Positions 25,701-38,520 of a stretch of DNA of 64,000 nt are shown here, one piece after another (within the stretch, counting starts at the first letter, position 1; every line of letters begins with the position of its first letter). This DNA comes from Apostichopus japonicus. Taxonomy: Eukaryota > Echinodermata > Holothuroidea > Aspidochirotida > Stichopodidae. The notes under the pieces were generated by a model. The model did no database searches. It was given only the letters and a program-made list of their open reading frames with translations, and had not been told where the DNA came from. Position numbers and translations under genes: made by a program. The DNA lies in contig NC_092573.1 in NCBI RefSeq assembly GCF_037975245.1, positions 12,130,501 through 12,194,500 of the forward strand. Reading direction: 5' to 3'.

Positions 25701-28700
25701 TTCAATGCTTTCTATTGCACCGTTGGGTCTAATTGTAATATAATGTGACATATGCCTTGCTTAGTGTTTTTTGTGACTAGTGCCAATTGTAACTGAAGAT
25801 GTTGACTGATATATGGAGTTCGCATGCCTTAAACTTCGCTACGTTCTACACGGTTCGTAATGCTTATTACGTGTTTAAAACAGAATAGAAATGTAAAACG
25901 GGTGAGGGTAAGAGTATATAAATGTTTCTACTAGATACACAAATTAGTCATAATTACTTAAAGATCTACGTATTCAATTTTTAAAGGAAAATGTCAAAAG
26001 AATGATTATTTAACAGGTATCTGCATTGTAAATACATCAAGACTAAAACTCAAACTGGGTTGTCTTCGATGAAAATTCATTGGACCAATCTTTGCCAGTA
26101 TCAAGTGATCAGTTCAAATTTGACTTTCCATTCATCCCAGATTTCATCAATTGGCTTAATGAACGTTGACAAAAGACAGTGCAAAGCCACATAAAGTAAT
26201 TAGCTTTTGCGGAATCCGGCGAACAGTAATAGCTAAGTGGACAGACCGGTATTACGCGTGATTTCATTTCTTCGTGATAGCACAAGTATCAACAAAACGG
26301 GAAAACGTCTAACTGACATTTTCTTTTCTGTCCCATCAATTGAGAACGTAAGATGAATATTTTCTCAAAGTAGAAGTAGGACTGTGATTACAAACAATCG
26401 AGAAACATTTCATATTACTTTGGTATAATTTGAACATATAAACCTTATAGATATTACAGCCAATATTTCATACGCTTCCCAAAACCTCTAAAATGTCCGT
26501 CATTTCTACAAGAACAGCCTGTCCATGTGTCTTCAATTGATATATATTACGATCATGCCAGATTTAATAAGCAATTTCTTCTAACACTACAATGAAAAGA
26601 AATTCAAGCCAACTTGACCTAGTATTGCACAAAACAAGAATTAGAAATGCTCGCTTGATCACATGAAGGCGGAAAGAGTACCTGCTACAAGGCTGCTTCA
26701 GCTCAACCTCATGGAAAACAAGACATTTTAAGTACAGCCTGGGGTATGAAACACATCTTGAAGATATCTTGACTCTTGAGATTACAAAACGTTACAATTT
26801 ATTACACACCTGTCATTCAAATACTATATGTCATGTAAAATTATCAAGAAATGTAAATTTACTTATGTATCACAAATGAAATGCGCAGTACTGGAGTGCA
26901 GCGAAATGTCTCCGCGGCAGCGTCCATAACCGTCGAAATCGTCCAGGCTGCCAATCAACAAACGTTATCCAAAAAGTATATTTAGTTCCACTAAAAATTG
27001 TAAACAGATGGTTGACTGTGTCGTAGGTAGTCTATCGTATGTAGGTAAAGAATCAATTCGATGGTCCGCTGTAATGTTGTTCTATTTCCAGTCGTGAGTA
27101 TTCTTATATAATACTCAACCAGAGAAAAGTATTATTAACCGTAAATATGATACCTTCTTCGTTCACGAATCATTACCTTTATTGTTATTGTAGTTTTACA
27201 CACATGTTTTAACGTTACTTGTCTGAAATGACTGTCATTTATATAATTTTGATGAACTTGAATAAGAAAAAAACTCCTTTTATATCCCCATTTAAAGACT
27301 GAGACATGGGCGCAGGGCAGCTCCGTTTCTCATTTTCTTGATATGATATACATGAATGTAAATGTAACAACTTGAAAGCCTTTTCTCACCGTTATGCATG
27401 AAATGATTTAGTCCACGTTTAGAATATCCGGTCGTTGTTTTAGTAGAGTAATAGCTTATCTGTTACCTAGTCACTCAATTGTTCTTAACTGTATCTTCAT
27501 GTAAAAGGAATTGTTTTTCGGTTTCATTGAACAGAGAACTTCCAGAAAATGCTTCTATTTTTGAAAAAGAGATAATTGCCACTAAGGAAAAATTTACGAC
27601 TTAAATGGTAAAACTGTATTGGACACAAAGTGTTAACTAATATGAAGCTTTGTGTGTCTCAGAATGTACATGGAGGTAGAATAAACTGTAAAGTATTGTA
27701 AAAAAACTAGTCATGATTGTGTTATTTCCGTTCACTTTGCATTATTCAACTGAAAGCAAAATTAGACACTGTCTAACATCTTGTGAATGACGGGACACGA
27801 TGAATTTATATTCCGAGACCCAAATCAAAAACATGTTTTCCACATTTACAGTATGGGAACGTTTCCGTATTCTTGGAGATTTGCACAAGGCAGTTGGAAA
27901 ACATCATCGATACTTTCCAAAACGTTTACAACGCACATACGGTAGTTAGAAAATTCACAACTATAACTAAATGGGTTTTTCTTAAAACATATACAGACTC
28001 GACGTTCTAATAAAGTCGAGCTATAATGATATTCATTGTAGGACGTTCAAGTCTAACCAAAATCCAGGTATCAAAACCTACAAGCTTAGGGGGAACAACA
28101 ATGTTTAATATATAATATTATATGCTCAGACCACTTACTGAAACAATAACTCTACTCAGTAAATCACTATAGGATTATACCATTTTCAGATCTTCTCACC
28201 TGTATACCTACAGTATTGATGACATGATTTCACAAAGAATCAAACAACAAAGTATTTGGTATCAATTAATTTCATACAAAAATTTTTTCCTAAAGCAACT
28301 TTTCTCACATAGTCATTTTTAGAACGCCTGAGTAAAACAAAACTGAGTGTAACTCCAAATATAGACTCAACATTATGAACTAAAGCTTCCAATCTAGATC
28401 TGATGATGAAAACATTGTTAATTAGTGAATTGTAAATGAATAAATTCGTTGCCCTAGCTCTGTTTACATGTACAGTAATATTGTTCACACGAAACATGAC
28501 TATCTGTTTCTTTTTCTACATCAGTTGATTTGTGACTTTGACTAGCCAAGTGAACGAACTGCCTTGCGATAGGATTTTACCTATATTTGACAAAACTCAG
28601 TGCAATAAACTGCTTATAGAATATGTTAAATACATAGGAAGAATTGAAAGAAAACAGTAGTTCATATTAAGGATGAAAGATCTGTTTTGCACTATGAAGG

Positions 28701-29438
28701 AGTAAAACTCTTTGAATACAATGTATTGATATTACCGACAGTAGCTTTTGAGCAATACATTCCCACATTAAAAACAGAGAAAGATCCTGAAAGATTTAAC
28801 AATTTTTTGCCTCTAAAGGTTGCCTTTCATAAACCAGGCTGCCAAAATGGGGGGGGGGGGGATATCTCATGGACAGAAATTGCAAATAAAAATAGAAGCA
28901 AGATACAGAATAATCAAGTACTATTTTTGTTGCAATGCATCAGTTGATACATGCACGGTGCACCATTGCTGGAACATGACATTTCTAGTTTTACTAGTTT
29001 TGTAAATTTACTACATTTTATTCCCATCCCAACTATATCTGATGGCTTGAAAGCAACACTCATCATCGTAAAATGGAAATACTGTCAACATCTCTCCGGA
29101 ATTGACATTCACTTTTTATTCCGATTTGTAGAAACGGCGGAGATATCTGTTGATGGATGACCTAATTCTATGCATCCTTTGTGGATCAGGCTCAGCAGAT
29201 GGCGACATTTCAAAACTGACATCGTGGGATACGTACATTAACGTACATTTGGCAACTGTATTTCGTGCTTATGGTATTTGTTGACTAATAACATTTTTGA
29301 GTAACATGTGGATGGGTCATCATTTTATTTAGTAAAGAAGGAAGAAAAATACGAACACAACAACTGGTTGAAGGATAAAGGAAAAGACATCCTAATGCTG
29401 ATAAATATTATGCAAAAGTAGGCTGTAATAATTGGTCC
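22755..29438. other. Synaptotagmin 3' UTR and intergenic DNA
   Basis: The 3' UTR begins at 22755; AATAAA hexamers at 23171-23176, 23517-23522 and 23935-23940 are candidate poly(A) signals, and none is clearly preferred. The words around the stop codon recur about 175 bases later (near 22916-22939), hinting at an old local duplication. The remaining 5.5 kb is AT-rich with no supported gene; a short poly-G tract lies near 28849-28860. Confidence 0.6.
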
Positions 29439-29444
29439 TTTATT
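29439..29444 (-). terminator. Candidate poly(A) signal of the C15orf40-like gene
   Basis: TTTATT on the + strand reads AATAAA on the minus strand, about 120 nt downstream of the stop codon at 29563-29565. Position and strand fit a poly(A) signal, but cleavage was not tested. Confidence 0.5.
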
Positions 29445-29562
29445 GGACAAAAACTAACATTCAAGAAAGTAAAGTTTACAAATAAATATTATGAAGAATG
29501 CATACCATTCTTCAGCGTTTTGACTTGAGCTGAGGCGTTTCTTTTGTTTACAGTAGAGGGCA

Positions 29563-29661
29563 CTATCCAGCTTCCAATTCTGTCTTGAAGGCATCCAGCA
29601 GTTGATCAACAGTCAGACCACAGGCAGTGACTGAGAACACTTTTGATCTTGACCTCATGCC
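29563..29661 (-). CDS. C15orf40-like: C15orf40-like (UPF0235/DUF167), last coding exon
   Basis: On the minus strand a TTTGTAG acceptor is followed by GMRSRSKVFSVTACGLTVDQ, a short helical tail and a TAG stop. This aligns in position with the C-terminal part of human C15orf40, where a Gly/Ser/Arg loop (GGKSREKVV) is followed by the last helix. The exon enters in phase 0, matching the phase-0 donor of the exon at 32401. It completes a 154-residue protein, close to the ~153 residues of the human one. The molecular role of this family is poorly known. Confidence 0.88.
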   Translation of the reverse strand, partial: GMRSRSKVFSVTACGLTVDQLLDAFKTELEAG

Positions 29662-31052
29662 CTACAAAATATACAAAGCAAAACTTAGAAATCTTAAAAA
29701 CAAATAATGCTACAGAATTGTACCTACTGTGACACTATCAGGAATATCATCAGCCTAATGGAATGTGGCCCTGGTTTAATTTGCCCTCAAATTACAGAAA
29801 AAGAAATTACTAGGAAAGAAAACACATTGACAATACCTGAAGAGGTTACTGAAAACATGCATGGGATTCAGTTGTGGAAAATTGGTAAACATAAAATACA
29901 TACAAATTACTGTTATGTTACAATAACATGTTTTCAATATAAAGGATAAGGCAATTACAAATAGATCTGAATACCATTTTCCCATAAGTAAACTCTTGCT
30001 AAGGGGAAACTTACATTAGCTAGAATCACTTTTCAATGCCAAATCGATGTTCACATTCTACAGATGATTCAAGTCCAGAACATGCTATAGTGACATCACA
30101 TTGGTACATCACATTGGTTTTCTAGTGGTACCACCAACAGAGCTATAACTATAGTCACTCACGTCGTTTCAAGGGTCGAGTCAAGTCACTGCCACGTGAC
30201 TTTCCTGGCTCGAGTTGAATCATGGACTCAACTAATTACAGGTTATTCATGCATTTCACAGATTCATCATGTCACAGAAACAACTTTTGAATTCAACTTT
30301 AATGGCATTCACATTCCTTTTTTCTTAGTAGCTCCAATATATATTATTTTTCCAGTTATAGGTAAGAAAACAGGCGCGTATCCAGGATTTTCTAACCCGG
30401 GGGGCGCGAATTACTATCTAAGCGGAGCGCCACCATCGGTTGGCGCGGAGCGTACAAGAAAATTTCTGGTTTTGATACCCCCCAGATCACCGGAAATGGC
30501 ACTTCTCGGGCTTAAAAATGACCAACCAGATGTACACTTTTGCCTGAGAACCAAGTATTTCCCAAAAGTTTTTTTTCCATCCATAACCTTTTTGAAGATT
30601 GTCACCAGTCACACATCATGTTCGACCTCATTGCATGTCCTATGGATCATTGCTTTTGTAGGTGATTCTACGTCACGGCCCACAATATCCGAAAGCCCCA
30701 CTTTTCAAGGTTTTAAGCCCATTATTTGTTGAGAATTTGAAAATTCACATTTCTCGTGAATAAAATCACTTCAAAACATACCCATAATGTTGCACAAAAT
30801 TCAATCTATGGACAACCAATATAGAAAAACCTCCTGGAACCCCTAACAGACAGGTCAAAATTGCACGAGTAGAGGAAAGTACAGTATGATGAAGAATGTT
30901 GGTGAGGAAATTTTCGAAAATTCAGACACAGTTAATTTATTGGTGTAGAAATATTGCAACCTCTTATAATGGCTATTATAAAACTTCGTTAAAGGAAATG
31001 AAATATAGCAGATATTTCCGATATCAGGTATATCGAAACCGAACACTACACA

Positions 31053-31475
31053 TATAGGCGTAGGTCCCGTAGGAGGCGGGGGCTGCAGCCCCCCCCCCCC
31101 CCCCGCAACCAAATTTTTCGGGCACCTACTGAAAGAAAAATAAATAGCAATGTATAGCTTAAAAATTATCTCCTTGGTAATTAAATTAAAGTTCTAAGCT
31201 TGGCCGACATTACCACTGTAAAAGAGAGTTTTGACATAAATTGATCTGTATGCTTTTTCTCCATCTACATAAGACATTTGGTTGTTTACATTAGCATCCG
31301 GCGGTATACTGTGCAACTTTCACGGACCGTGCGGTACACGATGCCATTTGATGTAATGACCGATGCTTGCTTATATGATATTGGCATCGATATGTTGAAC
31401 GCGCGCGAAAAATTTTGGCTTTTTTTCGGGCAAGTCATTACAGCCCCCAAATCCAATCTGGCTCCTACGCCTTTG
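31053..31475 (-). mobile_element. hAT-type MITE, GGCGTAGG family, copy A
   Basis: This 423-bp element has inverted ends TATAGGCGTAGG and CCTACGCCTTTG, flanked by the perfect 8-bp duplication ACTACACA (31045-31052 and 31476-31483). Its G/C-rich core GGGGGCTGCAGCCCC is shared with the copies at 56185 and 58359, in inverted orientation relative to them. It is nested inside the larger element at 30371-32292, so it inserted later. It has no coding capacity. Confidence 0.85.
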
Positions 31476-32110
31476 ACTACACACATTGACAGTTTTTGAG
31501 GCTGTTCATCGTAGAAAATGCATTTCAATGCTCACTGACATGATGTTATATTTGCTCTTTACTTTACAAATTCGAACAGGCATGTAGCGAGTAATTGCCA
31601 AGGGAGGGGCGAAGCCTGTAGGCAAACTCGCGTACAATAAAAAAATTGCCGAAAATGCCTCCCAGATCGCTGGAAATGACACTTCCCAGGCCTTGTAAGT
31701 TGCATCTAAGTATTGTCTATTTTGAAATTACTAGCGATGTCATAAAGAAAATTTGCTCGGGGGGGGGGGGGGGGCGGTCGCCCCCTTCCCGAAATGCGTC
31801 ATGTTCCACGACGACTCGGTCTAGTTCAAGACCAGCCACAGTTGGTTCCATATAGCACAATTGTACAATTGTTTAAGGCGTCCATACACACACACGCGTT
31901 ATGATAGACCATATATAATATTTATATAGATACATTAGTGAGAGAGGAAAAAATGGAAACGTCAAAAATGGAGTTGTCGGTGTAAGGGGTATAGGGTGAG
32001 GCGCACACCCCCTCCGTAAACCTTGATCTGTCACTGGCTACCCTGTGTATATAATAGGGATCAGCGCTTTAACTATGACTGTTCCTCTTTTTCTTCCCGA
32101 GGTCTTGGCT

Positions 32111-32241
32111 ATCTTCTATTCCCTCCTTTTCTCCTTTTTCTCTCTTTTTTCTTTTTCTTTTCCCTTCCTTCCTCTCCTCCTCTACTTTTTTCCCCCCTCC
32201 TTTTCACTTTTTTCTTCTCTTTTTTTCTCTCCTCTTTTCCT
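32111..32241. repeat. Polypyrimidine tract (~130 bp)
   Basis: An almost pure C/T stretch lies near the right end of the 30371-32292 element. It explains the long Phe/Leu/Ser-rich open frames in this area, which are not genes. Confidence 0.85.
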
Positions 32242-32400
32242 TACCCGGGGGGCGCGCGCCCCCAATGCCCCCCCCCCCTGGATACGCACCTGGAATAGAA
32301 GTAATTGCTTTGGTTGTTCTATTATGCAAACATCTGGTGATATTTGCATGAGGTTGGGATTCGCTGATGCAATTAATAATTTACATGCCTGAATGTATAC

Positions 32401-32528
32401 CTTTGTAAGTGACACATCGCTTTTCCTGACTCCTACTATTGAAGCAATATACTTTCCGAGTTCTACATTTGCCTCCCCTTCCATTGCAGGTGCTGATACT
32501 TGGACACTGATTGCTTCAGATGTTATTT
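32401..32528 (-). CDS. C15orf40-like: C15orf40-like (UPF0235/DUF167), third coding exon
   Basis: The minus-strand exon follows TTTGTGTAG and ends AAG|GTATAC; it enters in phase 1 and leaves in phase 0. It encodes [20 protein letters not shown] and [19 protein letters not shown]. This contains the defining DUF167 signature: the V.v.APP.eGeAN stretch followed by a helix and a RKSDV.L strand. Human C15orf40 reads closely alike here. The family is shared with bacterial YggU proteins, which are small alpha/beta folds of uncertain function. Confidence 0.93.
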
Positions 32529-33299
32529 CTACACAAAGAGGAAAAGCCATGACCATCAATGATACACCACCTGAGAATGCTAGTAATGCAATATTATTAA
32601 TATATTTGACTCTTCTAAAATTTGCTGTCATCTACAGAGAAGATCATTCCCACCCTGCTACGATGAACCGACAATTTTCACTGGTCGACAACAATCAAAG
32701 TACTTAATTTGCTTTTAAAATTTAATCATTAAACAGCATTGTGAACCTGGTCAGATAACCATCAAAGAAACCAAAGTCAAACTTTCCTGTTTTAATTTGA
32801 AAATTGCTTTTACCTGCCACTAACTGACTTTATTTAGGAACTAGGCAAGTTAGATCCGAGAAAATCCCTTTTAATGAAATCATCATCCATTGATTGTAAA
32901 GTTCATAAACCTGATTTAATATTGTAACATCCATACAATACATAAATTTACATCCATACCAAGAGACCATATCTTCTTCATCAATGGCAAATATCGTCAA
33001 TATTTCTTACCACTTAACTGCCTTCATGCTGCTCCTGCATCCTAATAACAAAACCTTGTTCAAAATTCTTTAAAAACAGTATTATGATACTGTTCCCCAT
33101 TTCATGGGTCCTGCTTTGTTTGGTGGAGTATAAATTCAAATGAAAACACAGATGATCGTATTAATACATTCATGCGAGCAATAATGCCTATTTGCTGTTC
33201 TCATGTCTAAATATGAGATGGCATGAAAGTACTTTTAGTTGTTCAACAGAACTGTAAATACCTTGAAAAAAAAGTATATACTACTTTTCCGTGACCTAC

Positions 33300-33408
33300 C
33301 AGTGACTGCATTTTGCTTAGACCCAGGTTTTGCATGAACTGATATTGAAAACGTTCCATTCTTCTTTTCCTGAATAGGATCATGTAGTTCATCCACCACG
33401 ACAGGTTG
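33300..33408 (-). CDS. C15orf40-like: C15orf40-like (UPF0235/DUF167), second coding exon
   Basis: The exon lies between a CTCTACAG acceptor and a G|GTAGGT donor (phase 0 in, phase 1 out). It encodes an acidic lead and then NGTFSISVHAKPGSKQNAVT. The HAKPGSKQNAVT block is essentially the human C15orf40 motif and the start of the DUF167 domain, which makes the family call secure. Codon joining to the next exon gives Glu (G|AA). Confidence 0.95.
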
Positions 33409-34029
33409 CTGTAGAGATCATCATTAGGATGTTAAATTTCTAAACAAATGCCAAACAATTCTCAATGATACCAGTATTATTAGTATTACTTATTATCAAT
33501 ATCGTTTTTGGTTTCAGTGAAACAATTAAGTGAAATATCAAACTGTTTGTGGGACTGGATCACAAGCAAAATGGTTTTACACATGCAATAAAACCTTGAT
33601 TCACACCCCTTCCCAGACGCCCAAATGTCCTCCCCATAACCCCCTCCACCAGTCCACCTCCCATACAAACACACCTACCTGGAGTACCATTCTCTGACTA
33701 AATATGAAGCAAGTTTTACAATCTTCATCCTTCAAACACAATAGTATCTCACTCAAGTAAATTTCAAATCTCTAATGGAGCTTTAAAAATGAATTTAACG
33801 CCTTCCATTTTAAGTTTTGTTTACCAAAACAGTGCTCTTAAAATTGTCAAGTTTTCCAGATCAAATAAAGTTAAGTATTATGCAGGGAATAATTTATTTG
33901 TTCTCTCAAACCAATACGACTTTTATACTGAACAAATTGCTATGTACACATAAATACATAACCATACTGCAATGTCCCTTCCAAAAACGATTCTGAGAAA
34001 TTTCAAAGGATTTTGATAAGATCTTTTCT

Positions 34030-34830
34030 GGTCTCAAGGATGGCAAATGCTATTATAAATATTGATAAATACAAGGTGATGCATATTGTTAATAGTACCA
34101 AAAGTGCACTCTTAATGGTGAGAAGTTGCAGGAAGTCTTTGTTGATAGAGACCTAGGTATCTACATCGACTCATCTCTGCAACCTACTAAACATTGTCTC
34201 ACAGCTGCTAAAAGAGGTAATAGGGTTTAGGTATGATCAAGAGGAACTTCAGTTTTCTGAAAGAGGACATAGTTGTTAGGCTGTATAAGCAGTTGGTTAG
34301 GCCTCATCTGGAGTATGCTGTGCAGGCCTGGAACCCATATTTTGCTAAGTGTAAGGAAGTACTCGAGAAGGTCCAGCGGAGGGCTAAAAGGATGATTAGT
34401 TCCTTAAAAGGCGTTCGTTTTAAAGGTGGTTATAGCTGTTGAATCTCACCACACTGGAGCTTAGAAGGTTACATGGTGACTTGATTCAGGTTTTCAAGAT
34501 TGTGTATGGTTTTAACAATTTATCCTTCACTAACATTTTTATGTTTGCTAATAGTAGTTGTACTTCAGGTCATTGTCTTAAACTCCAGAAGTTAGGACTA
34601 GGACTAATATTCGACATAACATTTTCTAATAGGGTTGTGAATGAGTGGAACGGTTTGCCTGAGAAAGTTGTACTTGCAAGTAGTGTGAATGGGTATTAGA
34701 ATGCTTTGGAAAAGCACTTAAAGCATTGTAATCAGGACTGATTTTTGTGTCTTGAGTTTTCCCCCTCTCCTATTTAGGGTCCTTGATAGGGACTTGAGTG
34801 TCCCTCCTGATCCTTTTTATTCTACTAAAC
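34030..34830 (+). pseudogene. Dead CR1-like LINE fragment (3' end)
   Basis: Broken + strand frames spell the end of a CR1-type reverse transcriptase ORF: DRDLGIYIDSSLQ, then IKRNFSFLKEDIVVRLYKQL, RPHLEYAVQAWNPY, LEKVQRRAKRMI, and in a shifted frame TLELRRLHGDLIQVFKIVYG and VNEWNGLPEKVV. Stops and at least two frameshifts separate the pieces. The 3' end finishes in CTAAACTAAACTAA, a short repeat tail expected of CR1-like elements. It is an inactive remnant in the first intron of the minus-strand C15orf40-like gene, inserted on the opposite strand. Confidence 0.85.
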
Positions 34831-35497
34831 TAAACTAATGTGGTTTTGGGCACAGAACAATAGTACTTTCACTATTGCACAAAAAAGCAAAATTCTTCAA
34901 ACCTCATAACCGCTGTAGACACAGAATGTGAATGCTGAATTATATATACTCTGATACGGATTATAGATACAGAACCAAACAAGAAAGATTGCTAAGTGAG
35001 TTTACAAGGAGTAAGAAGAGGATTAATTAAGTTCAGCTGGAGCCATGATGTACCAAACTTCCGGGGCAGGACAGCTAGGAAGAAAGGTGAACATTAAAAG
35101 GCTTGCCTGTGCTTGCTGACTATTAAGACACTAAAAGCACTTACATTATTCAGAATAATGGACTCCTATATGTCAAGTTTTATATCGCATATTCATTGCA
35201 AATTTGGTTTCAGATATTAATACGGTCAGCAGAAGAACAAACTGTATTTAATCTGACTAGTTTTGAATGAAAGATGCTGATTAAATGGATTATTTTTCTT
35301 ATTGTCAGATGTACTGATAAATGTGAAATTCTTAATACTTCTTCTCCAAAATCTGTTCTGTAATGTTAGTCTACTTATTTAGTTTCCTCTGATGAGAGCA
35401 GAATATAGTAATGCTAATGAATACTTAATAACTCAAGTACATTTTACAAGTAATGTTAAGAAATTGAACAAAAAATATTTGACTACTTTACATTTAC

Positions 35498-35626
35498 CTT
35501 TTGGCTGCTGTCATTCCCTGATTTTCCTTTTTTCTTTGGCATATTACTTGATACTCTTGTAGATTGGGACCTATGAGCTATGTGTGAAATCCATCGGTAC
35601 TGATATAGTCTGCACACAGTTTTCAT
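35498..35626 (-). CDS. C15orf40-like: C15orf40-like (UPF0235/DUF167), first coding exon
   Basis: The minus-strand frame starts at ATG 35626 (MKTVCRLYQYRWISHIAHRS) and reaches a second Met at 35542 (MPKKKGKSGNDSSQK) before the donor AAG|GTAAAT, in phase 0. Human C15orf40 has the same arrangement: an Arg-rich, acid-free N-terminal extension followed by MPKK and a Lys/Gly/Ser segment. I chose the upstream Met because the extension is basic, has no acidic residue and resembles a mitochondrial targeting sequence. The shorter start at 35542 could also be used. No promoter motif was identified. Confidence 0.85.
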
Positions 35627-38520
35627 GTAGGTGTCAATCCCAATTTCCTGTGTACGAAACAAGGTAATAATGACAATGATTTAAAATCAGTTAAATTATT
35701 AGAATACTACACTGTTACTTAAGTTCTGTAATGTGCAGGTTCTATTGCATTAACGAAAAAGGAATCCATTCCACAAAGTATTTATACAAGCCAACAATCT
35801 ATTGACACCTTGGTGGAAAAGGTGTGGCAAAAAGTCTATATACAATCTACAATGGAACTTTGGGCAATTTCAATGCAGGAATTGGGGGAATGGATTGTTA
35901 GAGTTTCATCTGAAGATCGTAATACATCAATTTGATTTAGAAGGTGTCACTGTACAGTAGGCAGCAAAAACTGTATTTGATAATACCTGTGACATTGAAA
36001 AGTTTGTCAATTATGTTAGGGATATGACAAACACTTACTATCTCTAAGATATTTACAATACCTGGAGAGATTTTTGCATTTTCCTTTTTGCATTTTAAAA
36101 TTTTTATTAAAAGTTCAGAAAGTTTTTTGAGGGTTGGGTGGGGCTGGGAGGGTGTGGGAGATCCACACAAAATGAATATTTCTCAACGATTTACTCTAAG
36201 TTTGAAAGAAAAAGACTAATGTCACACAAAATTAGGAACCTGCAGATTGAAAACTGTTACTATTCTGTGTAAACTACAGTAAGCAGCACTTCTTAATGTA
36301 TTAACATGTCAGTGTTTGATGGCAAGGTACGTATTATGATATACTTTAGAAAATTTCATGATTTTAACCATAGTAACAGAATGTACAGCCCAACTTGCTT
36401 AATTGTGAGCACCAGCAAGCCTTTCTGTGTAATTTTCAAGAAAATGATACAAAAACAAAGATGTCAATTTTTTAACCTACTGTATACAGTAGGCAAAAAT
36501 CATAACTATCTTCTGTAGGTACTACGTACAGTAGGTTTGTGATACCCATTATATCAGTTCATCTGGTACTTGGTTTGGCCCAATGACATGTAAAGAATAA
36601 AAGTTCCCCTCCTTTTGCTAAGACTTTCCAGTTTGATTTGGTATATTGCATTTAAACAAAGAATGGTATATTTTTGTAACTCATTTTAATCATTTCAGGT
36701 TATTTTGTGAATTCCTTCCACTTTTTTCAACAGACTAAGACACTTACTTTTTAGGCCTACATACCTACAGTAGTGCCAATGTGATCAGCAAATTACCACA
36801 AAGTGTAAAGTAATGGAATCGCCAAGTTTCGTGACACTTTTGTGAAGTTTCATGGCTATTCGCCCAGTAGCCGGGTGAACAAGATGATCTTTCAATGCAG
36901 GCTTACATTATTTGCCAGGTGAATAGTGAGAGCACTACACATTATTCATAATAACATAATGGTTTCTCGTATTCAACCAGCTGCTGGGGTGGGCTCACCA
37001 GCTAGTTGATGCACCACCTCTGTCAAAATACATAAAATATAGATGGGAATGATGTTCACACATGTAGTGCTACAAAAGCTACCTTGAATGTTCCCTACTG
37101 TAGATACTAATATTGTATCTACAATTCAACTGATTTTACTTGCATAAATGTGCACAACACCTTTGTTCAGCTGCTTGGCCAATAGCATTTATAATGGATT
37201 GCTCTTTGCTGGCTGCCGGGGTATAGGCACGACCCAAACAGAATATAAATGGGCATGATGTTCTCTCACTACAAAAGCTATGGTCGGGTCAATTTAGTTA
37301 TTTCGGATATATACATGTACACATTCATGTGTATAAAATAAGTTCAGTTGTCGAATACATGTACTGTACCTTGTTCGCTGCTTAGATTATGTCATTTATA
37401 GCCATTTGTATAATCTGTCGGGTAACTTTAGTTTTATAATGCAGTGGCAAGTTTGGTGTACTTTTATCTCATTTGAGGCATAGATTATGTCATTTGTCAT
37501 TAGTCGTAGGTATAATCTAGTAGGTAAAATGCCATGCCAAAATACATATTATAATTATTAATGCATATAATATATATTATATCATATGATGAAACCTTAG
37601 CAACGGAAACTAATCCCATCCTGATGTGTGCTAGCAAGTCGAACCTTGATTAATTTGTTTTTGCTCTTTTGTCTAAAAATGAATAAATAATCTCAAATAA
37701 TCCTTTCTATCAATTTTTCTCTTTAATAGTACTAGATATTTTAAAATTAAAGCAAAGGATAGTATTGTGTATTAAACTCCTTTGAGGTTGGTTATTCAGA
37801 TACATTTCCACTCTTTGTAGATAGTAGACTGCCCATAATTGATTGCAATTTTTTGCCGTTAATTATTGTTTTTGGGGGGTGTTTTTTTAAATCCCTCAAG
37901 TACTATATCCAGGCTGAAGGTGAGACTGTTCTCTCTCATAAAGTATGTCATCATTACTTCTTGTCAGTAGTAACAAGCAGAGGGTCCAGGTCATGGGAAA
38001 GAATTCAAAGAAAGAAAAAAATTAAAATTGGGTCATATAAAACCAAAGCAGATTAAGATAAAAGAAAGAAAATGGATTTACTCCTTCGTTCTCATCTGTT
38101 AATATATATATATGTGTTACAGGCACACAAGGCGTAATTGTGAATACTTCCCTCTATTTACTGTGAGTTGAATGTTTGTATGGGTTTTGGGAACTTCAAC
38201 CTCTGTTGAAAAGCACAACGCCTAGTTTTATTAGTGATACAGTAACATCCTCAAACTCAATCTATTATTATCATTCCAATCCTGCTCTTCTCAGGGTAGA
38301 TTTTCAATGTAAACGATTACCTGTTAACTTCCATGCATGTTCCTTAAGATTGATCCTCTAATTAAGGGAGTTTGAAGAGGGGAGTTTGTTGGGGAACAAA
38401 GTCAAGATCAGCAATAAACAAGTACAGTACCACAGATGGTGTCTTAGACTATTCTTTGTATTCCACCTGTTACATATATTTTTTAAATCATTTTTCATAT
38501 CCCCCCTCTCCAATATTCAC
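35627..38520. other. Intergenic or 5' region between two genes
   Basis: This 2.9-kb stretch separates the start of the minus-strand C15orf40-like gene from the first recognisable EGF exon remnant on the + strand. It should hold the C15orf40-like promoter and possibly 5' exons of the EGF gene, but none could be identified. Weak duplicated blocks occur at about 36965-37085 versus 37165-37275 and at 37384-37428 versus 37481-37527. Confidence 0.5.

Larger units (their letters stand above)
30371..32292. mobile_element. hAT-like element with nested insertion (1.9 kb)
   Basis: The left end CAGGCGCGTATCCAGG (30371-30386) is the inverted copy, with one mismatch, of the right end CCTGGATACGCACCTG (32277-32292). 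G/C tracts lie just inside both ends (30399-30408 and 32246-32275). The interior shares a block with the element at 14349-15010. A second element is inserted at 31053-31475, and a degraded related segment with a long G run lies at about 31577-31800. The flanking 8-mers match at only 5 of 8 positions, so the target duplication is decayed or absent. No transposase frame is visible. It lies in the last intron of the C15orf40-like gene, about 110 bp from the exon at 32401. Confidence 0.7.

Noticed and set aside
32023-32392. Two Phe/Leu/Ser-rich + strand open frames resembling membrane proteins
   Set aside because: They arise from a polypyrimidine tract inside a hAT-like element and overlap no splice or gene context.
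32182-32631. A single 149-residue minus-strand protein
   Set aside because: Only 32401-32528 is exon; the rest of the frame runs into the adjacent intron and transposon. The real protein is the four-exon C15orf40-like gene.
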